A stretch of 47,182 bases of DNA from NCBI GenBank assembly GCA_016936575.1, contig JAFGXQ010000177.1, forward strand, positions 1 through 47,182, in the 5' to 3' direction. This DNA is from Deltaproteobacteria bacterium (GTDB lineage Bacteria > Myxococcota_A > Polyangia > JAAYKL01). Positions 7,016-15,542 of the stretch are shown piece after piece. Position numbers and translations under genes: made by a program. The first letter of the stretch is position 1. The number at the start of each line of letters is the position of its first letter. The notes beneath the pieces were generated by a model, which ran no database searches, had not been told where the DNA came from, and saw only the letters and a list, made by a program, of their open reading frames with translations.

Positions 7016-9574
7016 GTGGCCACGAATAAAAGCAAAATAATCGCTGCCGCCCAGAAGTACGCGGGCAAAGGAAATTTCGAAAAGGCTGTAGCGGAGTACC
7101 AGAAGGTTCTGAAGATCGATCCGAACGATATTCGAACGTGGCTGAAGATGGGCGATCTGTACACCCGAATGGGTGCGCGACGGGAAGCCACTGATACGTA
7201 CCTCAAAGTAGCGGAGCAGTATCGGCGCGGTGGGTTTCATCTGAAAGCGGTGGCGGTGTACAAACAGATCCTGAAGCTGGATCCGTTGCTCACCGATGTT
7301 TACGAATTGTTGGGCGATGCCTATCTCAGCCTGGGGCTCACATCTGAGGCGCTGATTCAATTCGAGCAGTTGGCTGATATCGCCGCCCGGCAGCAGAAGC
7401 AGCATATTGTGGTGGATACGCTGCACAAGATTCTGGAGCTTGATCCCAACAACGTGTCCACGCGATTGCGGGTGGGGGAGCAGATGTCCGCGGCCGGGGA
7501 GAGCGAACAGGCAATTGAGCAGTTTCGCGTTGCCTGTGAGCAGCTGAAAACGCAGGACCGCATCGATGACTATCTGAAGGTCGCCGAGCGGCTTTTGTAT
7601 CACGACAACACCCAACTCGATATCGCCCGCGACGTGGCGCAGAAGTATTTGGAGCGCAATGATCCCAAACGCGCGCTGTCCAAACTGCAGCTTTGTTTCA
7701 ACGCTAATCGCAAAGATGTCATGACGCTGGAGATGCTGGCTGCTTCGTTTTCAATGCTGCAGCAGCCGCAGAAGGCGATCTCGGTGTACACCGAGCTGAT
7801 GAACATCGCGATTGCCAACAATAACGTGGCGCAGAAGCACGGATATGCCAAATCGATTCTGAAACTCGACCCCAATCACAAGGTGGCGCGTCGCGAAATG
7901 GGGTCGAACGCGTCGATTCCGCTCGATGCCGGACCGGCCGCGGAACCTGCGCATACGGTGACCGGCCCTGAAGCGGTGGTGGCCAAGCTGCTCGATGAAG
8001 CCGAAGTGCTGCTCAAGTACGGACTGATTGAACGGGCGACCGAACATTTCGACAAAATTTTCACGTTGGATTTTTATAATCTCGAGGCGCGGGAGCGATT
8101 TAAAGATGTGCTGATTGAGAGCGGCAACATCAAGGGCGCCAAAGAGCAGTTGTTCATTCTGGTGGATGCGTTCGCCGAAGCACAGCCCGAAGGGGCGGTC
8201 TATTACCTGCATCAGGTTCTGCAGATTGATCCGAAAAGTCGGCGTGCGCGGCAGCGGTTGCAGGAAATCGGCGGCGTGATGCCCGACGGACTGCCTGAGT
8301 TGGCCGACGGCGAAATCAGCGAGCATTCCGGATTACTTGAAGTGGAGAACGTGGCGCCGCGAAGCAATACCAATACGAACGCGGCCCGGCGGAATACCGA
8401 ACAGAGCGGGTACGAGGTGTCCATCGATGATTTGCCCGAGGTGGGGGCAGATGACGGTGCGGCGCTGATTGAGGATTCCCAAATCGACATCATTCCGGTG
8501 ACCGAAGGTACCGGAGAGCATGCGGCGGCACCCTTTTCGCCGAGCAACAAGGCACCGGCGCTGCCGCGTCCATCGTTGCTTCCCAAAGATAAAAAAGGCG
8601 TTAATTTTCCGCCGCCGCCGCCCCCCTCCATGCCGCCGAGGCCGAGCAGCGCGGGGGTGCAGCTGCCGCGTCCCGCGTCGATTGCGCCGCCGCCCCGGGC
8701 AAGCGCAGCGCCGTTGCCGAAACCCAAGCCCGCGTCGCAGGACGACCTGATATCTCCCGCAGATGCGCTGGCGCATATGAGCACTCCGCCGGAAGAGCCG
8801 AAATCCGCCCCTGAACCCAAACCCGCATCCGCGCTGCTTCCGCAACCGGAGGCAACGAAGCCGACTGCGCCCAACACGGATGCCGATATTGGTGAGGAAC
8901 TCGAGGAAATCGAATTCTTTCTGGAGCAGGGGCTGGTTGAAGAAGCACGCGTTATTTACGATGATTTGATGCAACAGTATCCCGATGACTCGCGCCTCGC
9001 CGAGTTAGCGCCGAAATTCGCGTCGGCCAGAGATATCGCGGAATCAAACGATTTGGGAGATGATATTCAGCTGCAGGATGACTCTGCCCTCAACATGGAT
9101 GAATTATCGAGCGATTTGAATCTCGACGACATCACTGAGGAGCAGGGCGAAGTGGCGGTGGACACCGTGTTTACCAAATTTAAAGAGGGAGTGGAAAAGC
9201 AGATTTCAAAGTCTGATTACGACACGCATTTTGATTTGGGACAAGCCTACAAGGAAATGGGTCTTTGGGATGATGCCATCGGTGAGTTTAAAATTGCGGC
9301 GGAACACCCCGATCGCGCCGGTACGGCCGAGATGATGGTGGGCATGTGTCATGTGGGAGCGGAGCGGTATGAGGAGGCGATTGCCACCTTTGATGCGGCG
9401 CGCGAGCTGCCCGGCCAGAGCGAGAGCGAGAAACTGGCTCTGTTGTATGAAAAAGCCAAAGTCTATGAATTGATGGGGCAACCCGAAGACGCGCTGGTGA
9501 TTTACAACGACATTCTCAATGTGGACCCCGGATTTGCCGATGTGGTGGATCGCATCGATGAGCTGGAAGCGTGA
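7016..9574 (+). CDS. Large TPR protein with Pro-rich linker
   Basis: The 852-residue protein has no signal or membrane segment and should be cytoplasmic. It starts at a GTG; the nearby ATG at 7009 is in another frame. Residues of about 5-420 are TPR units (A-KYAGKGNFEKAVAEYQKVLKIDP and repeats of this spacing). Then comes a long disordered stretch of about 430-620 with the run PPPPPPSMPPRPS, and finally a second TPR block of about 625-852 (LEQGLVEEARVIYDDLMQQY at its start). This domain plan, with an N-terminal block close to a known Myxococcota TPR family, suggests a scaffold for protein complexes. Its stop is 7 bases before the propeller lipoprotein, so the two are probably co-transcribed. 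The exact role is unknown. Confidence 0.85.
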   Translation: MATNKSKIIAAAQKYAGKGNFEKAVAEYQKVLKIDPNDIRTWLKMGDLYTRMGARREATDTYLKVAEQYRRGGFHLKAVAVYKQILKLDPLLTDVYELLGDAYLSLGLTSEALIQFEQLADIAARQQKQHIVVDTLHKILELDPNNVSTRLRVGEQMSAAGESEQAIEQFRVACEQLKTQDRIDDYLKVAERLLYHDNTQLDIARDVAQKYLERNDPKRALSKLQLCFNANRKDVMTLEMLAASFSMLQQPQKAISVYTELMNIAIANNNVAQKHGYAKSILKLDPNHKVARREMGSNASIPLDAGPAAEPAHTVTGPEAVVAKLLDEAEVLLKYGLIERATEHFDKIFTLDFYNLEARERFKDVLIESGNIKGAKEQLFILVDAFAEAQPEGAVYYLHQVLQIDPKSRRARQRLQEIGGVMPDGLPELADGEISEHSGLLEVENVAPRSNTNTNAARRNTEQSGYEVSIDDLPEVGADDGAALIEDSQIDIIPVTEGTGEHAAAPFSPSNKAPALPRPSLLPKDKKGVNFPPPPPPSMPPRPSSAGVQLPRPASIAPPPRASAAPLPKPKPASQDDLISPADALAHMSTPPEEPKSAPEPKPASALLPQPEATKPTAPNTDADIGEELEEIEFFLEQGLVEEARVIYDDLMQQYPDDSRLAELAPKFASARDIAESNDLGDDIQLQDDSALNMDELSSDLNLDDITEEQGEVAVDTVFTKFKEGVEKQISKSDYDTHFDLGQAYKEMGLWDDAIGEFKIAAEHPDRAGTAEMMVGMCHVGAERYEEAIATFDAARELPGQSESEKLALLYEKAKVYELMGQPEDALVIYNDILNVDPGFADVVDRIDELEA

Positions 9575-9581
9575 TTCGTTG

Positions 9582-10898
9582 ATGGTTCGGTTGCTCGTCG
9601 GTGTGTGTTGTGTGATGGCCGCGGTGGCCTGTTCTCCCGATAAAAAAACCACCACGCCGTCAAACGTGAAACAAGGCACGGCTCAAAAAGCCGACGCAAA
9701 AAAAAATTCCAATGCATCGAAAGCGTCGAAGGACAACCCGGCGAAATCCACACGCCCTAAAAAGGTCGCGGCGGATTTGGGCGGAAGCGGTGGCTGGCCC
9801 ATGTTTCGCGGCAATCGCCGGCGGACCGGTTCGGCGGATGTAGCGGGACCGCGCGAGGCGAAGCTTCAGTGGGTGTTTCGCACCAAGGGACGTATTTACG
9901 CGGATGCGGCCGTTACGAAAGATGGAAAGACTATCTACGTGGCATCTCACGACCATTTTTTGTATGCGGTGGATACAGAGGGCCGCAAGAAGTGGTCGTT
10001 CGACACCGGCGGAAAAATTTGGACCAGCCCGGCCATTTCCGATAACGGCGATGTTTATGTGGGCAGCGACGAGGACGCCCTGTTCTCCGTGTCTGCGGAT
10101 GGAAAAATGAACTGGAAGTTCGTGACCACCGAAGCCCAGAAAAAAGGTGAACCCAAACCGGAAGCCGGTCGATACGATGTGGATACCTCTCCATTGATTT
10201 TGGATGACGGCACCATCGTGTTCGGGTGCCATCTGAATCTGATTGCATTGCGACCGGCTGCGGGGGACTTGCGTTGGGCATTCGCCGCGGGAACCGGTCG
10301 GGCAAAAGTGTTTTCAAGCGTGGCGCAATCTTTGGACGGCACACTATTTTTCGGTACGCAGGGGAATTTTTTCTTTGCGTTGAATCAGGTGTCTGAAGTG
10401 CAGTGGCATATTGAAACCGAAGGTGACAACGACAGTACGCCGGTGGTGGATTTGGACGGCAATGTGTATTTCGCTTCCGATGACGGTGTTGTCCGGTCGG
10501 TGGCCCCCGGAAATAAAATACGTTGGACGCTCGATGTGGAAGCGCCGGTGCGTGCGCCTCTGGGCTTATCATCGAGCGGTGTGCTGTATGTGCCCACCTA
10601 CGGGCAGGCGCCGTTTGTGGCGGCGGTAGACGCCGAAACCGGAGCTGAGAAATGGCGCTTTCGGGTGGAAGCGGGCGTCGGTGATTTTTACGGCATTCAG
10701 TCCGGTGTAATCACGGATGCCAAAGGGTATGCATATTTCGGCGGTAGAGACGGATATGTGTACTGCGTCAGTCCGGATGGTCAACTGGTGTGGAAACACA
10801 AAACGGATGATCAGGTGGACGCCAGCCCTGTGCTGGGACCGAATGGAACACTGTACGTCGGTAGCGACGACGGCCGGTTGTACGCATTTTCCAGATAA
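9582..10898 (+). CDS. PQQ-type beta-propeller lipoprotein (BamB-like fold)
   Basis: The chosen ATG gives 438 residues and places a lipoprotein signal at the very N-terminus (VMAAVAC, Cys near 14); earlier in-frame starts would overlap the TPR gene. A Lys/Ser/Thr-rich linker follows, then GWPMFRGNRRRTG, the usual entry of PQQ-like propellers, and seven or so blades with the repeated pattern DG-IYVAS-D--LYAVD--G-KKW (seen near IYADAAVTKDGKTIYV, SPAISDNGDVYVGSDED and SPVLGPNGTLYVGSDDG). No PQQ-binding or dehydrogenase catalytic residues are recognisable, so it is probably a structural or ligand-binding propeller at the outer membrane. BamB is the best-known lipoprotein of this fold, but no bam genes are nearby. 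Confidence 0.85.
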   Translation: MVRLLVGVCCVMAAVACSPDKKTTTPSNVKQGTAQKADAKKNSNASKASKDNPAKSTRPKKVAADLGGSGGWPMFRGNRRRTGSADVAGPREAKLQWVFRTKGRIYADAAVTKDGKTIYVASHDHFLYAVDTEGRKKWSFDTGGKIWTSPAISDNGDVYVGSDEDALFSVSADGKMNWKFVTTEAQKKGEPKPEAGRYDVDTSPLILDDGTIVFGCHLNLIALRPAAGDLRWAFAAGTGRAKVFSSVAQSLDGTLFFGTQGNFFFALNQVSEVQWHIETEGDNDSTPVVDLDGNVYFASDDGVVRSVAPGNKIRWTLDVEAPVRAPLGLSSSGVLYVPTYGQAPFVAAVDAETGAEKWRFRVEAGVGDFYGIQSGVITDAKGYAYFGGRDGYVYCVSPDGQLVWKHKTDDQVDASPVLGPNGTLYVGSDDGRLYAFSR

Positions 10899-11016
10899 AC
10901 TCGACACAGACAAAATCAGACGCAGGAATTCGCATTTATTTCTTTTTGTGGGTACAATAAAATTCCAGACAGCGAGATGGATTTGCGATATCGCAGAAAT
11001 CGAGTAAACGCCGAAT

Positions 11017-12060
11017 ATGGATCATAAAGAGCAGGAAAGAATGGTGAAGGAGCTGGAAGTGGCGATTGAGCGCCTGCAGGCGCTGTACAATCAATACTTC
11101 ATGGGTATTGAAAAGCTGGAACCGCTGATTCCGAAAAAAACGGTGGAACGTAAACTGAACGAACTGCGTAAAACCAAATTCTACAACACCGCGTTGCGAT
11201 TTCGGTTTCAATCGCAGGTACAGAAGTATTCCACGCATATGACGCACTGGCGTCGTATCTGTCGTCAGATTGAAGAGGGTACGTACAAGCGTGATATTAT
11301 GCGGGCAAAGGCTCGTTCGGATCAGCAGGAGAGGGTTAGGGATGTGCAGACGGAGTCGGGTGCTGCGGACACCGGGGCACAGGAAGACACGGGACTGCCG
11401 GTATTTGATTTGGAACAAATGTTCAATGAAGTGGAAGATGCGTTTGAGCAAGGGTTTGATTTGGACGCGCAACTCGATGCGATTACCGCTGCGCCTCCAC
11501 CGAAGCCGATGCCGTCGATTCCGACCGCGCAACGTGACGTGGTGGAACCGGTGGGCGGTGCCGTGCAGAGTGCGTCGACGTCCCGTACCAGCGGTGTTCC
11601 GATTCCGGTGTCTTCGCTGACAGCCAGCCGTAAAACCGACGAAGCCCGGTCACGGGCGGCGTTGTCTTCATCAGAGGGAGCATCGCGGTTCAGACCAGCA
11701 TCGCCGCCGCAAAGTAGTGCGACAGGCGCTGCGAAACCGCCGCCGCCTCAGAAAGCCGCCGCCGTACCACCACCACCTCCTTCTCCCGGGGCGCCGTTGC
11801 GCAAACCGCCACCACTACCGTCTTCGGCAAGACCTGCCGCTGCCGCCGGTACAGGCACGAGTGTGATTGACGATAAAAAAATTCAGTCGGTGTATCGGGC
11901 CTATATGTCTGCGCGCAAAAAGACTAACGAGAGCACCGACAATATCAACTTGCAGAAAATCTCATCACTGCTCAAAAAGACTGAAAAGGAAAAGGGCGGC
12001 GTATCTGATTTTAAAGTGGTCATCCGAAACGGCAAAGCCGTCATCAAAGCAGTAAAGTAG
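11017..12060 (+). CDS. MXAN_5187-type protein
   Basis: This 347-residue cytoplasmic protein has a helical N-terminal domain of about 110 residues (QALYNQYFMGIEKLEP, then NTALRFRFQSQVQKY and RQIEEGTYKRD), a long Ala/Pro/Ser-rich disordered middle (about 155-280), and a small C-terminal domain (VYRAYMSARKKTNE to DFKVVIRNGKAVIKAV). This arrangement is what I know from the MXAN_5187 C-terminal-domain proteins of Myxococcota; their biochemical role is undescribed. A second start at 11041 has a better AGGAAAG site, so the first eight residues are uncertain. It follows the propeller gene by 118 bases on the same strand and its stop codon lies inside a palindromic repeat. Confidence 0.75.
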   Translation: MDHKEQERMVKELEVAIERLQALYNQYFMGIEKLEPLIPKKTVERKLNELRKTKFYNTALRFRFQSQVQKYSTHMTHWRRICRQIEEGTYKRDIMRAKARSDQQERVRDVQTESGAADTGAQEDTGLPVFDLEQMFNEVEDAFEQGFDLDAQLDAITAAPPPKPMPSIPTAQRDVVEPVGGAVQSASTSRTSGVPIPVSSLTASRKTDEARSRAALSSSEGASRFRPASPPQSSATGAAKPPPPQKAAAVPPPPPSPGAPLRKPPPLPSSARPAAAAGTGTSVIDDKKIQSVYRAYMSARKKTNESTDNINLQKISSLLKKTEKEKGGVSDFKVVIRNGKAVIKAVK

Positions 12061-12104
12061 GGGCGATTCGCGAATCGCCCTTACCCTTACCTTACAACAA
12101 TAGG
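12057..12104. repeat. Palindromic REP-like element, copy 1
   Basis: Bases 12057-12084 form an almost perfect inverted repeat with a GGGCGATTCGCGAATCGCCC core (12061-12080). It overlaps the stop codon of the upstream gene. A tail TACAACAATAGG (12093-12104) resembles the tail after the hairpin at 43469. It lies between converging genes and could also act as a two-way terminator. Confidence 0.65.
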
Positions 12105-12110
12105 TCTGTT

Positions 12111-12887
12111 TTATTTGATTTTTCGCCAGCTGCCGGGGCCGGGCATGGAGGGGGGAAAGTTGGAGATAATATAGTCGGCACGACGGTTCCGGGCCTCACT
12201 CACACTGTCTCCGGTTTTCACCGCGAGCAGTTCTTCGCCGAATCCGCGGATTGAAATGGATATTTTGAGTTGTTTCAGACCATTATCCATCAGATATTTT
12301 GCAATAGCTTGTGCCCTGCGTTGAGAGAGCAGTCGATTGTCCGCGGTAGAGCCGACTGTATCGGTATGCCCGGCAACATACAAGCCGTATGTCATCTGGG
12401 AGCTGAACCGCTGAAATTTTTGCACCATTTCGATGATTTTCGGAATCACCGCATCCAGTTTCGGCGCTTCAGACGGAAGAATGTCCCATTTGCCGGATTC
12501 GAAGATAACTTCTTCGTGGGGAATTTCCCCGTAGAAATGAATGATTTCGAACCCCACCCAGAAATCGTTGATATCGGTGGCTTTCAGTTCAATACGGAAA
12601 TTGTCCTGATCTCCAGGAATCTGGGGCCATTGAATAGACAGTTGGGTCCCGGCGCGAGCACCGTCGTAGCTGACCATTTTTTCGGAGAGTACATTGTTGT
12701 CGAGATCATACACTTTGATTTCAGCAAATGCGGCGTCCTTGTTCAGCCGAAAATTCAGGGTTCGGTTTTCCAGGTCAACGTCATCTTTGTTGATGATGAT
12801 GCGCAGCTGGTTCTTTCCCGCGTGGGCAGAATAGGAAACTGCCATCAAACACATCACCAAACTAATGATTCCAAATATTTTACGCAT
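12111..12887 (-). CDS. OmpA-family peptidoglycan-binding protein
   Basis: The start at 12887 is set by GGAGGAACCC directly upstream and by a signal peptide beginning MRKIFGIISLVM with cleavage near AHA-G. The mature protein has a beta-rich N-terminal part of about 125 residues that I do not recognise and a C-terminal OmpA-like domain (about 150-245) with LYVAGHTDTVGSTADNR, LSQRRAQAIAKYL and RGFGEE. The Asp of HTD and the Arg of SQRRA are the residues that bind diaminopimelate in this family. It should tether the outer membrane or a periplasmic complex to peptidoglycan; no lipobox is visible. The ATG lies 49 bases after the stop of an upstream lipoprotein gene on the same strand, suggesting an operon. 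Confidence 0.85.
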   Translation of the reverse strand: MRKIFGIISLVMCLMAVSYSAHAGKNQLRIIINKDDVDLENRTLNFRLNKDAAFAEIKVYDLDNNVLSEKMVSYDGARAGTQLSIQWPQIPGDQDNFRIELKATDINDFWVGFEIIHFYGEIPHEEVIFESGKWDILPSEAPKLDAVIPKIIEMVQKFQRFSSQMTYGLYVAGHTDTVGSTADNRLLSQRRAQAIAKYLMDNGLKQLKISISIRGFGEELLAVKTGDSVSEARNRRADYIISNFPPSMPGPGSWRKIK

Positions 12888-12936
12888 GGGTTCCTCCAAG
12901 GGTTTGTCTATCTGACGCTCAACATACACTATTTGT

Positions 12937-13866
12937 TCAATCTATTTTATCAAATTCCACCAGGAAACTGGTGGAAGCCACAAAGCTGAAATCGCCGAAG
13001 GCGATGAACGGCGCCGCAAAGGATACCTGGCGAACTCGGGAAAGACGCATCTCGTAGGTTTGATCGGTCAGTTCACTCGTCATCTGTTTAGTAATTTCTC
13101 CTGGAATCGTGAATTGTCCGTCGTCTTTCATGCGGCACCCCATCGACCAGCTGAGTCCCATGTCGCTCCAGTGAATATCGGCGATTACCTCATCTCCGTA
13201 TCCTTCTCCTTCCCAGCGAATGGTCGAACCTTTGCCGGCGATAATCGACGGCACCGCGTCTGCCGGCGATACGCCGTTGAGGGTGACTTCACCCAAATCG
13301 TTGGGCGCTTCAAGAACCACTTCGAATGACCCGATATTGTCTGTACCGGCGTTGGTGAGTGTGTACGTCTGACCGGGAATGAATTCGATACCGTGGTTCG
13401 GGGATGCGGCGTAGATCACACCGTCAATCACTTTCAGCAAATCCGGAAAGGTGCGGGTTGGAATGGGCACTTTGCCGGCTCCCATCTGTAAAAACATGTC
13501 GCCCGCATCCACCAATGAGATGGATACCGAGTTGTCATCTGTTGCATTGTCGTGAAACTGGGGCTCCGGGACGGAGCAGGTGTCCATAGCCAGATCAGCG
13601 CGGGGAACATGGGTTTCCAGCAATGCATCCACTTCCTGTTGTTGATCTTCGGGATATTTTGGAAACATGGCGATAAAATCGAACTGCTCAAACGGTTCTT
13701 CGTTTTTTTCAGTGATAAACCTGGATGCGGTGGCCACAATGATGCCCTGACACAGCAGCGCCCTGCCGGCGTTCACCGGTTTTGCCGGCGGTTGATCTTG
13801 ACATCCAATCAGAATCAGGCACATCAGTGCGAATACACGTCGAACCTGTTTGAATCGATCCACCAT
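12937..13866 (-). CDS. Putative lipoprotein of unknown function
   Basis: The 309-residue protein opens with a basic head (MVDRFKQVRR), a hydrophobic segment and the lipobox LILIGC, so Cys22 is the likely anchor. The rest looks beta-rich: one part resembles a carbohydrate-binding or beta-sandwich fold (TYTLTNAGTDNIGSFEVVLE), but no family is recognisable. It ends FLVEFDKID. It precedes the OmpA-family gene by 49 bases on the same strand, so the two may act together at the outer membrane. No strong ribosome site is seen before the ATG at 13866. Confidence 0.75.
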   Translation of the reverse strand: MVDRFKQVRRVFALMCLILIGCQDQPPAKPVNAGRALLCQGIIVATASRFITEKNEEPFEQFDFIAMFPKYPEDQQQEVDALLETHVPRADLAMDTCSVPEPQFHDNATDDNSVSISLVDAGDMFLQMGAGKVPIPTRTFPDLLKVIDGVIYAASPNHGIEFIPGQTYTLTNAGTDNIGSFEVVLEAPNDLGEVTLNGVSPADAVPSIIAGKGSTIRWEGEGYGDEVIADIHWSDMGLSWSMGCRMKDDGQFTIPGEITKQMTSELTDQTYEMRLSRVRQVSFAAPFIAFGDFSFVASTSFLVEFDKID

Positions 13867-13955
13867 AGGGACATGGTATCAGTATTGCGCTGGGATTGCC
13901 AGAACAAGGGAAGCTTTTCAAGGGGTTACCATAGAAGAGAAAAAAGGGCTGTGGG

Positions 13956-14495
13956 CTACTTGTCTTCTACGATTTCGAGTTCGTCCACTTCCTGCGTATC
14001 TCCGCCGGCCTGGGCAACCTGGGGCGGCGGCGGGGGAGCCTGGGGAATGGAGGGCGCTCCCGGTGCAGCGGGTGCAACAGAGGGCGGCGGCGGCGGGGCA
14101 ACAGACGGTGCAGCGGGAATTTCATCGGCGTTGAACGCTTCTTCTTCGGCTTCGTCGAGCGCGTTTTCTTCTGCAATTTCTTCGTCAGGCGCTGCGTCGA
14201 GCGCTTCTTCCTCAACGGCTTCTTCTGCGATTTCTTCTTCGGCTTCGTCGAGTGCGTTTTCTTCTGCGATTTCTTCGTCAGGGGCCGCGTCGAGCGTTTC
14301 TTCCTCAACGGCTTCTTCTGCGATTTCTTCGTCAGGCGCCGCATCGAATGTTTCGATTTGCGCCACTTCTTCTATTTCTTCAACCGCATCCGCTTCCACC
14401 TCTTCAGCAAATGCTTCTTTTCCGATAGGAGGTGCTTCTCCGGATTGTCGTAGTTTCCACTGGTTAATGCGTTCAACGAGTTCTTGAAGCTCCAT
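13956..14495 (-). CDS. Highly acidic repeat protein
   Basis: The ATG at 14495 is preceded by AAGGAG at good spacing and gives 179 residues; a TTG five codons upstream is less likely. A short helical head (MELQELVERINQWKLRQSG) is followed by repeats of DAAPDEEIAEE joined by AVEEE-LD or NALDEAEEE, then a Pro-rich tail with two PPPPP runs and a final acidic EVDELEIVEDK. There is no signal or membrane segment. The composition (very rich in Glu, Ala and Asp) suggests a disordered cytoplasmic protein, perhaps a binding partner or spacer. No family is recognised. It stands alone on the minus strand between the lipoprotein gene and the multiheme gene. Confidence 0.65.
   Translation of the reverse strand: MELQELVERINQWKLRQSGEAPPIGKEAFAEEVEADAVEEIEEVAQIETFDAAPDEEIAEEAVEEETLDAAPDEEIAEENALDEAEEEIAEEAVEEEALDAAPDEEIAEENALDEAEEEAFNADEIPAAPSVAPPPPPSVAPAAPGAPSIPQAPPPPPQVAQAGGDTQEVDELEIVEDK
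14140..14350 (-). repeat. Imperfect tandem repeats in the acidic gene
   Basis: Three copies of the block encoding DAAPDEEIAEE recur at alternating spacing, with near-identical DNA (TTCTTCTGCGATTTCTTCGT and variants). The array keeps frame and could change length by slippage. Confidence 0.7.
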
Positions 14496-14699
14496 GGTGT
14501 TCTCCTTCAATGTTCCCGCTCATGGTTTCGGCTTCTGTTTCAGCCGCTTGCGAGAACATAGATCAACTATGCGATTCTGTTATTGGAATCGACTGATTAT
14601 TGGAAAGCATCATATGCGATTTGTGGGGTTTGGGCAAGTTTGCGTACCGTTGAAAACGACATGATGGGAAGGGGTTTGAGGGAACTTGAAACGGCTGGA

Positions 14700-15437
14700 T
14701 CAGACGCCGTGGCAAACCGAAACCGCGCCGCAGGACAGGTCTTGAATTTCGGACTTTCCGTCCATGTGTTTGGTGTCATCGAGAATGGCGGTGCCGTCTT
14801 CGTTCACCATGGCGCCGTGGCAGTCGGGGCTGTTGCATTTGAAGATAATATGATTGCCATCGGTGTGGGGTGCACCCGTGGGAGGCGTCTGGTGACAGGC
14901 GGTGCAACTGGCGGTTTCTCCGTGGCAGTTGTCGCAGGTTGCCGTCGCCGCATCATCCATATGTTTCGCGACGTCGAGAATAGCGGTACCGTCGTCATTT
15001 ACCATGGCGCCATGGCAATTGGGGTCATTGCAAGCGAATTGGGCATGTGTTTCGTTGTGCGGCATGTCTGCGGGCGGAGTTTGATGGCACGCGGCACATG
15101 TGAAATTGCTTTCAGCGTCCGAATCGGGGAAAACAGTTTTTTCATGGCAGGCGGTGCAGGCGGCATCCATGACGTGATTGTTGTGGCGCGCGTCACTGCT
15201 GCTGGCCAGAGAGCCGTCTTCGTTTACCATGCTGCCGTGACAGTTTTCATTGTTGCAGGCCAGAAAGTTGTGCGTTTCATTGTGTGGGGCGGTAGGAGGC
15301 GGCATCTGTACATGACAGTCGTCACAGTCTGCAATCGTTCCGGAGTCAGAATCAAACGTGCTTTGCGCTGAGTTATTCGGTTCATCCAGGCAGGCACAGA
15401 GACTCAGCATGGACCATACAACCAACCATTTTTTCAT
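14700..15437 (-). CDS. Multiheme c-type cytochrome-like lipoprotein (CX2CH/CX4CH)
   Basis: The 245-residue protein has a lipoprotein signal ending LSLCAC and a GGAGG site before the ATG. It carries five CX2CH motifs (CDDCH, CTACH twice, CAACH, CDNCH), three CX4CH motifs (CNNENCH, CNDPNCH, CNSPDCH) and a terminal CX5CH (CGAVSVCH): up to nine candidate haem sites. Three modules of about 65-70 residues repeat CHQTPP--PHNETH, F-CN---CHG-MVN-DG and KHMD. CX4CH paired with CX2CH is the pattern of the domain known from Geobacter sulfurreducens. A role in periplasmic or cell-surface electron transfer is inferred. The unusual motifs might bind haem covalently or instead hold another metal; no cytochrome-maturation genes are in the window. 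Confidence 0.8.
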   Translation of the reverse strand: MKKWLVVWSMLSLCACLDEPNNSAQSTFDSDSGTIADCDDCHVQMPPPTAPHNETHNFLACNNENCHGSMVNEDGSLASSSDARHNNHVMDAACTACHEKTVFPDSDAESNFTCAACHQTPPADMPHNETHAQFACNDPNCHGAMVNDDGTAILDVAKHMDDAATATCDNCHGETASCTACHQTPPTGAPHTDGNHIIFKCNSPDCHGAMVNEDGTAILDDTKHMDGKSEIQDLSCGAVSVCHGV

Positions 15438-15542
15438 TTCTTACCTCCAGGCGTTCAATACGATGACTTTCAGTAGTACAAGTATAATTGAACTTTGTAA
15501 ATTTGAAAAACCGCATCCGGCTTGTTCTGGTCAGGAGGTCGA

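Noticed and set aside
13967..14344. A Lys/Arg-rich frame on the minus strand that looks like a histone H1-type protein (KKSQKKPLRKK)
   Set aside because: It is the out-of-frame reading of the GA-rich acidic repeat gene on the same strand; the acidic frame has the good ribosome site and repeat logic.
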